Origin: Hemerocallis citrina
Lineage: Eukaryota; Streptophyta; Magnoliopsida; Asparagales; Asphodelaceae
DNA: 64,000 bases
Assembly: GCA_017893485.1 (NCBI GenBank)
Contig: CM030360.1
Coordinates: forward strand, 17,531,971-17,595,970
Direction: 5' to 3'
The position numbers were made by a program, and so were the translations under genes. The first letter of the stretch is position 1. Every line of letters starts with the position of its first letter. Below the pieces are notes generated by a model. The model ran no database searches. It was not told where the DNA came from and saw only the letters and a list, made by a program, of their open reading frames with translations. Shown piece after piece: positions 1 through 11,834 of the stretch.

Positions 1-2640
1 ACCCATTCCTTCTTCTTCGGCCAAACTCCGGCCACCTCCGGCACCCCCCCTCGTCGCCCAACTCCCGTCGACACCCCCATCGACGCCCAGATACCCAAAA
101 ACTGAAACCCCCTTGCTCCTTGCCCTCTACCCTGTTTTCGATCGACAGCTACATCCAATACCCCAACCCATCGCTGCCCCTTTCCATCGACGTCGACCCT
201 CGATGCCGTCACCCTCGCTCACCATTCGCACTGCCCACCGTGATCGACACGTCAGCCAGTGAGGCCGTCGAGCCCCTGGCCGTTGCTAACTGTTGTTGTG
301 TCTCTTTGACTGTTGTGCTTGGATTTTATTGCACGTATATTACACATGTTAAATTGTGCTTGTTCGTAGGTTCGTTGCTTCGGAATCCTTATCCTGTTAT
401 TCTTGGTATTCGTTTTCACCGTCTAAAAGGAAAGTCACTTCCGCTTGAATTTTTAAATGTATCAAATTCAAATTTTGTTGAAACTCTTGCAAGTAGATCC
501 CTTAGTTTATCATATTATACATTGTTCATCTCTTTCGTTGGGTATATTAAGGGTTTACACGAGCTAACCCCAATTTACTTGACATCGGGCCACTTTTGAC
601 TCCAAAGATTGAATCTTTCATGTGTGTATATAGAATTGATAATAGGGTTGTTTATATAATTGTCACACAAATAAATTATTGTAGAGAGAATTACGAGGTT
701 GTATGTTGTTTGATCGATTAATGATTGATTGATGATAAATTGATGAATGTATGTATTATTAATCTTATTTACCATGTAATTATACCCTTCATGAGGATTG
801 AGAAGTTTATCGACTAGTAGAATTGATACCCATCATGTTTAATTAACTTATTTCATCAAAACTACCCAAAACCTGTATATTGCTTACTGGCTATATGTTG
901 ATTGCTATTTTCGACCCAGTAAATGATCTTAAAATAAATTACTTTCTGAATATGAATTGTAGACTTATCTTTATAGTTTTCATAATATCTTGAATTTATG
1001 AATTCCGAGTTGTGTAGCAAAAGTTATGTCCGTTTTACTATAGTTGTGTTTTTACTTTCAGATTTCTCGATTCTTGTACGTTTCATGTTTAAACAGTAAA
1101 AAGACTGATCAAAATTTAAAATTTTACTCTCAAAATTTCCAGATTGTTACTTAACATATTTAGGAGTCTATAAAATATTTTTAATAAATCTATTATTGAG
1201 TTTTTGCTAATTCTAAAAATAAAATAACATGATGTCAATTTTCTGCCTGAACATAAAATCTGTAAAAAACAATGTGTTTATCCTAGCTACTATAGTCGGA
1301 TTTTGAACTTTAAATATGCCTTGGAACCGTGTAGAATTCTAGTTTTCAGAATTTCTGACGGTTTCAGTTTCTGAGTTCTGAAACAGTGGGAAATTGCACT
1401 TTTATACAGATTACTCTTGCTGTCCAGAATGTTATATTCCATATTTTTAATAGATTAATTATTCCTATATCGTACTATTGCATGAATTAAATGTGTGTGT
1501 TGCATTGCATGATTCTTATGAGTTATTGTCACCAATATAATCGTCTTATCCATGTTATCATCCTATTGTTCTCCTATTGATACTATCGTTCATCTCATAT
1601 CTTAAATTGCATATTGTATTGTTCCATTGATAAATAATTAATAAGCTGGGATTTATGGGATTAACTAGAGTAGTTGATGATATAGAGACTATACTTGGAT
1701 GATGGCCCACGTTATTATCGTTATCGTAATTGTGTAAGAAATTACACCATGGCCCGTGTTATTATTGTTATTGTCATTGTGCAAGAAATTGTCTCAATGG
1801 CTCGTGTTATATTGTTATTGTCATCATACCTAATACATGAACTATAGAATCTACTAATATAGTCTAAACGAAATTGATTGCATGCATCGAACCTGTGGTA
1901 TGAAATATATGGGACACAGTAGTATGTGCATTAGTTAGGATTTAAAATGATTAATAGACTTAAGCATTACATCACATCGACATTGCATATTGTTCATCAT
2001 TGTTCTATTGATATCGAATATTGGCTAAGTATTATCGTTATTGATCATTGAATATTGTTACCGAATATTGAATCATTGTTTATAGATATTGTATCGATTA
2101 TCATGATATTGATTATTGCTATTGTCCCATGTTATTGATTCCTTTTGATCCATTGACTTCTTTGTTATACCGTTATTCCATTGTTCTTTACTTTTTCTAC
2201 TTACTGTCCATGACTTGCTTTACGGACAATTTTTCTTCTTTTTTAGATTAAGTGTACACAGGTAATGAAGGAAAATTGCATGCTGGGATTGGAGAGCAAA
2301 CTTTCTAAAGAACTATTGCTTTATAATTGAATGTTATTCTATTGAACTATTGTATTGAGACTTATTGCTACTGTGTTTAAGATTTATTATTGTATTGGGA
2401 TTTATTATTGTATTGGGCTTATGTCCCGGATTTTATTATTGTTGCAGATGTTGAATTATTATTGTATTTGGATATTTTATATTGCTTCATTCCAAGTATT
2501 ATTATTAATGAGATTATTATTATTTCCTACGCAATTATATTGTTGAGTTGATCGGATACACAGCTTATGGGTGACGGTAGTCATTCGCTGGACCAATGTC
2601 ATGTACTCATATTCCATATTTTTGGAAAGTGGGTGTGACA
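1..2640 (+). repeat. 5' LTR of Tekay copy A (partial)
   Basis: Matches the 3' LTR that starts at 6366; base 1 corresponds to roughly 6790, so about 425 bases of LTR lie upstream of the window. It ends in TGTGACA at 2640, just before the primer site. The first 300 bases are C-rich leader-like sequence and the rest is AT-rich. The short ORFs in it are not conserved in the other LTR copies and are not genes. Confidence 0.88.
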
Positions 2641-2650
2641 AGATTTTTAG

Positions 2651-2665
2651 TGGTATCAGAGCCAG
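2651..2665 (+). other. Primer-binding site (tRNA-iMet), copy A
   Basis: TGGTATCAGAGCC starts 10 bases after the LTR end. This is the standard plant initiator-methionine tRNA complement used by Tekay elements to prime minus-strand DNA. Confidence 0.92.
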
Positions 2666-2845
2666 GTTTTGGAAATATATCAGTCAAACGTGACTAACGA
2701 AATAAAGTTTGGCTTTGATTGATATATTAATCAGATTTGGGTTTTATCGAGTTGACTCAATAGTATGTGCAATACAGGAATCACATAAACAATTGATATC
2801 CAACTTATGATCTGGATGCTAACCATTTGATTTTTATTACAGACC

Positions 2846-4065
2846 ATGGCTAGAAAAGGTGTTCAATCTTTCCGTGTTGGGGATGATCCGTCTGATGAGC
2901 CCATTGTTGCATAGTTGATGCAAATACAACGTGAGCACAACGAACTGATGATGCGGATACAGTGGGAACATAATGAACAATTGAGAGTGGCTTATGAAGC
3001 TGCTAACAGAGAACCCGTTGTGCCTGCCCCTGGAATGCTGCCATCGAGACCTGGTAATGTGGCAGATTTCATGAGGCTCCATCCAGATAAGTTCTCAGGC
3101 ACTGAAGGTCCACTTGAAACCATGCAATGGCTTATCAGGACTGAACAGTTGTTGACTGCAGCACGTATAGCTGATGTGGATCGTGTGGATGTGTTGAGAT
3201 TCTAACTTATTGATCTTGTCCACATCTGAAGCGGAATGATTAGGCCGACCCATCTACTGCGCCACCTTCACTGAGAGCTTCCTCACGAAGTTCTTCCCTA
3301 ATGTCACCAAGAATGAAATGGAACGACAGTTTGTCTCATTAATTTAGGTTCATCAGATAGTGTTTATTCATATTTTTCGTTGTCATTCATAAAGTATCAG
3401 CATTAAAATAAACACTGTCTTGAATCAGGGGATCGTACCGTGGACGAGTACGCTGCAGAATTCGCCTGACTAAGTCGTTTTACTATTGCTATGGTTGCAA
3501 ATAACGAAGATGGAGGCTGTCATTTCCTGTTGGGCTTGGACATTGAGATTCAGGACCGTATTGCTGCCTTGCGACTTCGCTCTTGTGCTGATATCCTGGA
3601 TGCTGCAAGAATTCAGGAACATACCAGTTCAAGGAAGCGTGCTATTCAGCGTTCTGTTGTTGCTAAACCTTCTGTTGGGCCTATTAGAAGGCCAGTCCCA
3701 CCCCTTCCTGCTAGGTCATAGCCTTACCCACCTGCTGTCCCGAGGCCGAACATAGTCTGCATGCACTGTCACAAGACTGGGCATTTGCGTCAAGATTGCA
3801 GGATAGCGAACCGCCAATGCCTTGCATGTGGAGGTGTGGACCACATGGTTCGTGATTGCCTTAGGGCCAGACCTCATGCACCAGTTGGAGGTTCCACTTC
3901 TAAGGGGGGCACTTGTTTGTGGTCAGGGTGGACCACCTCTTCCACCGCAGAGGTAGGTCTTTGACGATAGGAGAGCCACTCCTAAGGGTAATCTTCCTGC
4001 AGGTCGTGGTCAGGTCTACAACTTAACTACGCAGAATGCTGAGACTGCTTTGGACGTTGTTGCAG
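2846..4065 (+). pseudogene. gag: gag of Tekay copy A
   Basis: Gag nucleocapsid precursor. The ATG at 2846 follows the leader directly, but an in-frame TAG comes at codon 23 (2912), and further stops and frame changes follow at about 3204 and 3345. Recognisable parts are the capsid core (residues like FSGTEGPLETMQWL near 3095), the TVDEYAAEF segment near 3440, and two tandem CX2CX4HX4C zinc knuckles near 3758-3870, which package RNA. A short stretch at 3345-3430 with a 10-bp inverted repeat interrupts the reading frame. Not translatable as one protein. Confidence 0.85.
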
Positions 4066-4219
4066 GTATATATTTAGTTGTTTTTCATTTTTTTATATAT
4101 TTTGGATTTCCTTGCTATTTTATTCTTCATCCTGTTATTTATTCATGTTAGCCTCTCATTCATGTCTTTTTCTTGCACTTTGCTTCTCCTTTTGTGTTCT
4201 CACTTTGACTTCTTTCTAG
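4066..4219 (+). other. Intron-like insertion between gag and protease
   Basis: A T-rich block with a GT start (GCAG|GTATATAT) and an AG end (TTTCTAG|ACATCC) sits just before the protease. Removing it joins ...GTTGTTGCAG to ACATCCTTG in frame, giving V-V-A-D-I-L-V-H-S-F, the usual run into the protease of this lineage. Either a real spliced intron or an insertion that mimics one; no transcript evidence is available here. Confidence 0.5.
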
Positions 4220-6278
4220 ACATCCTTGTTCATTCCTTCCCTGCTCATGTTCTCTTTGACTCCGGTGCTACCCATTCTTTTATTTCCTCCTGCTTCGTCT
4301 ATCTGCATCACTTGGCTAGCAGCGCTATGCCAGTAGCTTGGAATATTTCTACAGGTCGAGGTGTTGTTGTGTGTTCTCAGATTTGTGAGCAGAGTCTCTT
4401 AGTTATTGGTGGTGTTGATTTTGTTGCTGATATGATTATCATCAATAATTATGGATTTGATGTTATCTTGGGGATGGATTGGATTGGTACCACTCATGCT
4501 GTAATTGACTGTCGCAAGAAAAATGTGGTGTTTCGTATAGAATGTCAGGAATTTAAATTCTGTGCTGGTGAAATGCCGCTTGCTTGTGTGGAGAAGCTGG
4601 ATAGTTAGGATGCTAGAATTATGGAGGAAGTGTGTGCTGATGATGTTGTCGCACCATTGGTTGTGTGGAATTTTCTGGGTGTTTTTCCTGAGGAATTACC
4701 AGGATTACCACCAGATCATGAGGTGGTGTTCAGTATTGATGTTCAGCCGGATACAACTCCAATCTCTAAGAATCCGTACAGAATGGCTCCTGTTGAACTG
4801 ACTGAGTTGAAGAAGCAAATTCAGGAGTTACTGGATAGAAGTTTTATTAGGCCAAGTGTTTTGCCTTGGGAAGCTCCTGTTCTGCTCGTCAATGAGAAAG
4901 ATGGTAGTAGCAGGTTGTGTATTGACTACCTTGAGCTCAATAATATCACAGTGAAGAACATGTATCCGTTGCCAAGGATTAATGACCTATTTGATCAATT
5001 GGAAGACACTTCTGTATTTTCGAAGCTGGATCTTTGTTCTGGTTACCATCAAGTTAAGGTGAAAGCCGAGGATGTACAGAAGACTACTTTTCGTACGAGA
5101 TATGGAAACTATGAATTCTTGGTGATTCCTTTTGGAGTTACTAATGCTCCAGCTGTGTTTCTGAGTTTGATGAACCGGTTTTCTCTCCCTTCCTGGACAA
5201 GTTTGTAGTCTTATTCATTGATGACATTCTTGTCTATTCTCGGAATCGAAAAGAGCATGTTGAGCACTTGAGAGTTGTTTTGCAAACTTTGAGGGATCAT
5301 CAGTTGTATAGGAAGCTTAGCAAGTGTGAGTTTTAGTTGGATCATGTGGCATTCTTGGGCCATATTATTTCTGGTGATGGAGTTTCTGTTGATCCGTCCA
5401 AGATTTCTGCAGTTAAGGATTAGCCGACACCGAAGTCTGTATCGGAAGTTTGGAGTTTTCTTGGTCTAAAGGGTTACTACAGTAAGTTTGTTCGAGATTT
5501 CTCGAAGATTGCAGGGCTATTGACCAAGTTGATTGGGAAGGATCAGAAGTTTGTGTGGGATGAGTCCTGTGATGAAGCCTTCTCTGAATTGAAGAATCAG
5601 TTGATATTAGCACCTGAGTTGACTATACTGGATGGATCAGGAGGTTTCGTAATTCATTGTAATGCTTCAGGGAGAGGTTTGAGTGCTGTTTTGATGCAAC
5701 GAGGCAAGGTTGTCGCATATGCATCTAGACAATTGAGGCCGCATGAGAAAAATTATCCGACACATGATTTGGAGCTTGCTGCTGTGATTTTTTGCTTTGA
5801 AGCTTTGGAGACATTATTTACTTGGAGACCGAGTGGAGATCTTCATCGACCAAAAAAGTCTCAAGTATGTGTTCACTCAGAAGGAGCTGAATATGAGGCA
5901 AAGGCGATGGTTGGAGATGATGCTAAATTATGATATCAGTTTGTATTATCCTGGCAAGATTAATTCAGTACCTGATGCTTTGAACAGAAGACCTGTTGCT
6001 ATATTTCTTACTGAGCAGAAAGAGCTTGTGGAAGCTATGAGGAGATTGTAATTGGATGTGGTATTGCCTGGTTCTTAGCAGAGTTGTATGGTGCTTCAGT
6101 TACACCAAATTTTTCTTGTGAGATTCATCCAGTTTCGATTGTGGACCAGCGAGAGAAGATTTTGAAGAATAAGGTTATCAAGTTGGTTCGTGTTGCTTGG
6201 AATCCTCACTCACCCGGTGAGTCGACTTGGGAGCTTGAAGATGTGATTCGGAAGAGGTTTCCTCATCTGTTTGAGTAG
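4220..6278 (+). pseudogene. pol: pol of Tekay copy A (protease, RT, RNase H, chromodomain; integrase deleted)
   Basis: The aspartic protease shows LFDSGATHSFI near 4251-4283 and ILGMDWIG near 4470. Reverse transcriptase follows from 4621, with the catalytic [10 protein letters not shown] at about 5214-5245, but it is reached only after a frame change and a stop at 5206. RNase H starts with [15 protein letters not shown] near 5650 and is frameshifted at about 5820. Stops also lie at 5335 and 5421. After about 6056 the integrase is gone: sequence jumps at about 6105 to the chromodomain (VDQREKILKNKVIKLVRV, ending at the stop at 6278). Copy B shows that zinc-binding and catalytic integrase domains were once present. 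Confidence 0.9.
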
Positions 6279-6351
6279 TTCTTGTTCCTTTCTTTTCCTC
6301 GGGGTTACCCTACTACTACTTGCTTAAATTTCGAGGACAAAATTTTATTGT

Positions 6352-6364
6352 AAGGTGGGTAGGA
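6352..6364 (+). other. Polypurine tract, copy A
   Basis: AAGGTGGGTAGGA lies directly before the 3' LTR start (TGTAAATACC at 6366). It primes plus-strand DNA synthesis. Copy B has the same tract before 34316. Confidence 0.8.
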
Positions 6365-6365
6365 T

Positions 6366-8137
6366 TGTAAATACCGTTTCCGCTATTTTCATTTTTTCCT
6401 CTTTTTTTTAAAGATTTTATTTGTAATTAAATAAAATACTCTATTTTTGTTTCTTGATTATTTTTTTAATTAAATCTTGTTAATGAATTTCTCCGTTCTC
6501 CTTGTTGAGCTGTACTTATTGATTCTATTTTCTTTTGTTAATTGCGAGTATTTTTATTTGAACCCTATTATTTTAAACTCATCTCTTATTGAATTCTAAA
6601 CCCAATTTCAATTGTTCTTGATCCAAAACCACCATTATTGGATCCTAAACCACTAACCCAACATCCTAATTGTACCCTATAAATACAACTCTATTGAAAA
6701 TCCTAAAAATTGCACAAATTGAAATCCTAGAGCTGCTTATTCTTTCTCCTCTCTGTTTTCTCTCTCCCCGTACAAATTTTTCCCGCTCAAACCAACCTCC
6801 TTCTCCGGCCAAACTTCGGCCACCTCCGGCACCCCTCCTCGTCGCCCAACTCCCGTCGACACCCCCGTCGATGCCCAGATACCCAAAACTTGAAACCCCC
6901 TTACTCCTCACCTTCTGCCCTATTTCCGATCGACAACCACAGCCAAAACCCCAACCTATCGCTGCCCCTTTCCGTCGACATCGACCCCCGATGCCATTGC
7001 CCTCGCTTTCCTTTCGCACCGCCCACCACTGCGTCGATGTTAGCCAGTGACGCCATCAAGCCCCTGGCCGTTGCTGACTGTTGTTGTGTCTCTTTGGCTG
7101 TTGTGCTTGGATTTTATTTCACGTATATTGCACATGCTAAATTGTGCTAGTTCGTGGGTTTGTTGCTTCGGGATCCTTATCCTGTTATTCTTGGTATTCG
7201 TTTTCACCATCTAAAGGAAATTCACTTCCTCTTGAATTGTTAATTCTATCAAATTCAAGTTTTGTTGAAACTCTTGTAAGTAGATCACTTCGTTTATCGT
7301 ATTATGCATTGTTCATCTCTTTTGTTGGGTATATTGAGGGTTTACATGAGCTAACCCCAATTTACTTGATATCGTGCTACTTTTGACTCCATGATTGATT
7401 CTTTCATGTGTGCATATAGAATTGATAATATGGTTGTTCATATAATTGTCACACAAATAAATTATTGTAGAGTTAATTGCGAGGTTGTATGTTGTTTGAT
7501 CGATTGATGATTGATTGATGATAAATTGATCTATGTATGTGTTCTTAATCTTATTTACCATGTTTTTATACCCTTCATGCGGATTAAGAAATTTATCGAC
7601 TAGTAGAATTGATACCCATCATGTTTAATTAACTTATTTCATGAAAACTACCCAAAACCTGTATATTGCTTACTGTCTGTATGTTGACTGCTATTTCCAA
7701 CTCAGTAAATGATCTTAAAATAAATTTCTTTCTGAATATGAATTGTAGCATTATCTTTCTAGTTTCCAGAAAATCTTGAATTTCTGAATTCCGACTTGCA
7801 TAGCAAAAGTTATGCCCGTTTTACTACAGCTGTGTTTTTACTTTCAGATTTCTAGATTCTTGTACATTTCATATTTCAACAGTAAAAAGGCTGATCAAAT
7901 GTTAAAATTTTACTCTGAAAATTTCCAAATTGTTACTTAACAAGTTTAGGAGTCTAGAAAATATTTTTAATAAATTTATTATTGAGTTTTTGCTGGTTCT
8001 AAAAATAAAATAACATGATGTCAATTTTTTGCCTGAACATGAATCTGTAAAAAATAATGTGTTTGACCTAACTACTGTTATCGGATTTTGAACTTTAAAT
8101 ATGCGTTGGAATAGTGTGGAAGTGTAGTTTTCAGAAT
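6366..8137 (+). repeat. 3' LTR of Tekay copy A, truncated
   Basis: Starts TGTAAATACCG and matches the 5' LTR up to TTTTCAGAATT at about 8137, where the 5' LTR continues (about 1355) but here pararetroviral sequence begins. The last roughly 1.3 kb of the LTR is missing. A TATA-like CCTATAAATACA lies at 6674-6685, which probably marks the LTR promoter, followed by a C-rich leader. Confidence 0.88.
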
Positions 8138-8159
8138 TTTAAATAAGGCACACTCCAAC

Positions 8160-9402
8160 GCATCTAAAAGATTTCAAAATACATATAAAAAAATTAATAG
8201 AAAATAATTACATAAGAAAATCACAAAGTCCACATTCATCACTAGCATTCATAGTAAGAAAACATTCAGAAAAAAAAAGGAAAATCTCGAATGGTAGTAA
8301 ATTATAAGGAACTAAATAAAAATACTAAGAGGTTTGGATACCCACTACCAGACATGCAAATACTACTCAACACAGTAAGAACAAGAAAAATATATTCAAA
8401 ATTTGATTGTAAATCAGGATTTTATCATGTAAAACTAAAAGAAGATTGAAATATTTAACAGCATTTGGCACACCTTAAGGATTTTATGAATGGAATGTAT
8501 TACCATTCGGTTATAAAAATAGCCCAGGACTATTTCAAGAAATATATGGATAATATATTTGAAAAATACAACAATTTCATATTAGTATATGTAGATGATA
8601 TTCTAATAGGATCCAAAAACGAGGAACAACATAAAGAACATCTGCTAAAATTCATAGAAATAGTAAAAAATGCAGGTATTATATTATCAAAAAAGAAAAT
8701 GGAACTGTTCAAAACTGAGATAGAATTCTTAGGAACAAAATTATCACATGAAGGAATAGAACTACAACCACATATAGCTGAAAAATAAAGACATTTCCTA
8801 ATGTCCTAAAAGAAAAAAGAGAAGTACAATCTGTAACAGGGTTACTAAATCAAACAAGAGGTTCCATACCAAATTTATCAGCAAAAACAAATTGGTTACA
8901 ACAAAAACTGAAAAAGTTTAAGAAATTTGAATGGACCCCAGAGGATGAAGAAAAACTTAAAACATTAAAACAATAGACTTCAGAATTACATAAGCTAAGA
9001 TTACCTGTTAAAAAATGTTCATGGATAATAGAAACAGATGCGTGTGAAAAAAAATGGGGAGCAGTATTAAAATTCATTGAAATAGGAGAACAAGAGGAAA
9101 GACTAGCCAGATATACTAGTGGATCTTTCACACAAACCCAACAAAATTACCACATAAACAAAAAAGAACTACTAGCAATCTTAAAAGCTATAAAAAAGTT
9201 TAAATTATTTATAATACATACGAAATTCACAGTAAGAACAGACAATACGCAAGCAAAGAGTTGGATCAAAAAAATAATAGACCTAACTATAGCAAACAAA
9301 AGATTGATAAGATAGCAAATGGAGTTAGCACATTACGATTTCTCAATAGAAAACATAAAAGGAAAGGACAACATTTTAGCTGATTTTTTATCAAGAAATT
9401 AA
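8160..9402 (+). pseudogene. Pararetrovirus RT-RNase H, fragment A
   Basis: Reverse transcriptase and RNase H portion of a caulimovirid polymerase. RT motif MVVNYKELN is at about 8291, the catalytic YVDDI at about 8589-8603, and FLGTKLSHEGI follows near 8730. The RNase H part has an ETDA-type acidic start near 9030 and ends KGKDNILADFLSRN with a stop at 9402. In-frame stops (8448, 8788, 8974, 9315) and a frame change near 8460 break it. The N-terminal protease and coat regions are absent. Confidence 0.85.
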
Positions 9403-9421
9403 CTATTTCATTTGTTGCAGA

Positions 9422-9676
9422 ATGAAAACTAGAGTCCAGCAAATAGAACAGAATGTTATTTACCTAAAGAAAATCATGGAACAAATAAAAGGAGCATTTA
9501 ATCAATTACAATTACAAATATACATGCTCCAAAGTCTGTTCTACCAGTATGTAATTCAGCATGCAACCACAGAAAATATGGTGGACAATACTAGCGAGAA
9601 AATGAGTGAGATAGGCAAACCTACTCATTTCTTAAAAGAGGATGCACTTACATCCTCAAATAAGACTACATACTAG
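9422..9676 (+). CDS. Small pararetroviral ORF after RNase H, fragment A
   Basis: An 84-codon ORF starting 20 bases after the polymerase stop. The start of the protein looks like a short coiled coil (VQQIEQNVIYLKKIMEQIKG). The same ORF is found in fragment B (37369, cut to 60 codons by a 1-base difference), and its first 40 or so bases recur in the older copy C at 52308. Position and coiled-coil nature suggest a small virion- or vector-associated protein, but I do not recognise the family. Confidence 0.45.
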   Translation: MKTRVQQIEQNVIYLKKIMEQIKGAFNQLQLQIYMLQSLFYQYVIQHATTENMVDNTSEKMSEIGKPTHFLKEDALTSSNKTTY

Positions 9677-9799
9677 GAGACGCTTCTTACAGAGAACGCT
9701 CCTATCAAAGTATCAAAAAAAGTATTATATTTACGATATATTCAAAAACTATGCTAAGTAACCGAGGTGAACCAGTTCATCAAAACCATATCACAACAT

Positions 9800-10321
9800 A
9801 TGAATAAGGCCATCATCCTACCAGGAGCTAATCCAAGAACCACCAGGACATTGTTCAAAAGATGACTTATTCATTGCATCTATCCGTCTAGAGAATGTGA
9901 GGAACTGGTCCACTTACCAAAAGACATTTACAAAGCAGCCAAGAGTTATTTTGGCCTTACAAAGGCCTAAAAAATATATGTCAGAATGTATTCAGTCATC
10001 CCTGAATATCTTAAAGACAATGAAGAGCTTCCAGCAGAACACGTTATAAAAATAGGGATGACCACCCAAGTGATCTATGGAGCATCAAATATTGTACCAT
10101 ACAAAACTGAGAAATTTAAAAGCCTAATCCCAGAAAGAAAGGCCATGGACTTCAGGAACAAGTATTGTGAGTTAAAAGATATAAAACTAAGAGACAACAA
10201 TATATGGATCTATGACCGCCCAGATCCAGAAACAATAATAATGTATAGTATAGCAAAAATAAAACAGTCACAAGATAAGTATGAGTTGTTTGACAGCTGG
10301 TACCAAATACTATACACATGA
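9800..10321 (+). pseudogene. Downstream pararetroviral ORF, fragment A (intact 111-codon end)
   Basis: One reading frame runs from ATG 9800 to 10321 with only two stops, a TGA near 9865 and a TAA near 9968. Both are also present in fragment B. The last 111 codons (ATG 9986) are open. The protein contains HVIKIGMTTQVIYGAS near 10040 and a basic C-terminal half. It sits between the polymerase and the intergenic promoter, the place where many caulimovirids keep a late or transactivator gene, but I cannot match it to a known family by eye. Confidence 0.5.
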
Positions 10322-10484
10322 GCAATGATAATGACAGAAGAGACAGTTGGATACTACTCCAGCTTGATGAAGACAGAACATCAACACAAATGTGGAGCAT
10401 GTGAACCTGTCTGCCAGGAGAAATTCCTTTTTCTAGAGTAGTCCACAAGACAATTATTAAAGACTAATGTAAGCAACAATTATT

Positions 10485-11800
10485 GGGGGGAAACGAAGAG
10501 CGGAGCGGGATCTAGCGCTAATTATGTTTTCACTAAACGAAGAGCTAGAGCTAATTATGCGCTCGATCTATAATGGCGGTGTCTATACCACCGCCGTTAT
10601 ATATTGTATATATAACGGCGTAATATAGCACCGCCGTCATAGAGGCCCGCTATTAAAAAATATTTTATAATGCTGATCTATCACGACGTTTGGGCATAAA
10701 CACCGGGATAGATACGCCGTTATATCCATTCCGATTAGTAGTGAATTCATGTTTTTGGGTGACTTTCAGTTGCACACTAACTTGGTAGGAGGGTGCAAAA
10801 AAAGAAAATCATTTTACTTGTCTTGTATAAAGTTTTCATCACTGCCTACACACTCCAAAAGAGAAAACTCATGATTAAACAAAATCATGCATAAACAAAA
10901 TCATTCATAAACTTTTCATCACTGCCTACTAACTTGGCATTATTTGTACAAACAAAATCATTTTTCCAACTTTCGAAGATGGCGAAAAATCATGCATGTC
11001 TGTTATATCCATCATCAATTTGCGTGCAAACAGTCAAGATATAACGATTAATTTAACATATGTGCTATTTGGAATTAAAGAACAATAATTACAGATATGG
11101 CAAAAAATATTATAATCATGTAAGACGCTTACCTACAAAATTCACAGACATAAACTAATAAAGTTCATACAATATTTGGAGCCTCTTTTGTTATGAGTTC
11201 CATTTTTGAAAAGGATTTATTCAATTACTTGGTTCTATACATGCATAGGGGAAATCACCGACAAACTACATTCTAAAGACAGACTACCTTCTGATAAGGA
11301 GTGTGTTCCATATGACTTTGTTAAAGTGTTTAAGTCTACTAATTCCGACAAACTACATTCTAAAGCTTCTCTCCAAACATACTTCAATCAAAATAAACAT
11401 CTCTTCAATCAGCCAATGTACAATATAAACATCATTTAATCAACATAAACATCCTTCAATCAACATAAACCAAATTATGCCATGCCTTCAATCAACATCC
11501 TTCAAACAATATATCTCATCTCACTCAGTCAGCGGGCAACGCCCTCAAGCAAGGCTGCCAACAATGAAGTGCAAGAGAAAATGAAACTCTCAATAGTTAC
11601 ATGAGCTAATATACCTGATTTTTCCGAAATAAAAGTCCAACAATAAACATGAACGATTATAAAAGAAACAAGATTTGAAATTGAGATTACTTGATAGAAA
11701 GATTGTAACTTTGCTAGGAGGTCGATGCTTCGCTGGAATAACAAAAAAGGGACCAGTGGATTTAGGTTTTCGATTTAGGGGCTGAGAGTGAGAGGTGAAG
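10485..11800. other. Unrecognised region after pararetrovirus A
   Basis: No convincing gene. At 10485 the sequence shifts sharply to GGGGGAAACGAAGAG. Palindromic repeats of CACCGCCGTTATA-like sequence follow at 10570-10720, which resembles the subterminal repeats of DNA transposons. 10740-11800 is AT-rich with no coding signal I trust. Possibly a remnant of a DNA transposon that removed the right end of fragment A. Confidence 0.3.
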
Positions 11801-11834
11801 TGTGGAAGATTGGGGGCTAGGGTTTCTCTTCGAA

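Larger units (their letters stand above)
1..8137 (+). mobile_element. Tekay/Del-type Ty3/gypsy chromovirus, copy A (5' end outside window)
   Basis: LTR retrotransposon in the order LTR, primer-binding site, gag with two zinc knuckles, protease, reverse transcriptase, RNase H, chromodomain, polypurine tract, LTR. The very long LTR (about 3.06 kb, estimated by aligning the two LTRs), the tRNA-iMet primer site and the C-terminal chromodomain are typical of the Tekay (Del) lineage. The coding region has stops and frameshifts, and the integrase is missing: about 1.26 kb that copy B has at 32798-34056 is absent at about 6105. The 3' LTR stops where a pararetrovirus fragment begins. The element cannot be autonomous. 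Confidence 0.9.
8138..10484 (+). mobile_element. Endogenous pararetrovirus fragment A (Caulimoviridae-like)
   Basis: Starts abruptly inside the RT coding region and holds RT, RNase H and two downstream ORFs in an A-rich sequence unlike its surroundings. It has no LTR and no integrase, as expected of caulimovirids that entered plant DNA passively. It is almost identical to fragment B (36085 on), including the left breakpoint in the Tekay LTR, and stops at 10484 where B continues into its promoter region. It is a broken genomic fossil. Confidence 0.82.

Noticed and set aside
120..599. 159-codon ORF in the 5' LTR (related ORFs in the 3' LTRs)
   Set aside because: Begins without an ATG in the window and is not kept in frame in the two 3' LTR copies; leader sequence of the retrotransposon.
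3356..3419. Tiny MITE or intron in gag with 10-bp inverted repeat AGTGTTTATT
   Set aside because: No target duplication and no splice choice restores the gag frame cleanly; left as an unexplained interruption.
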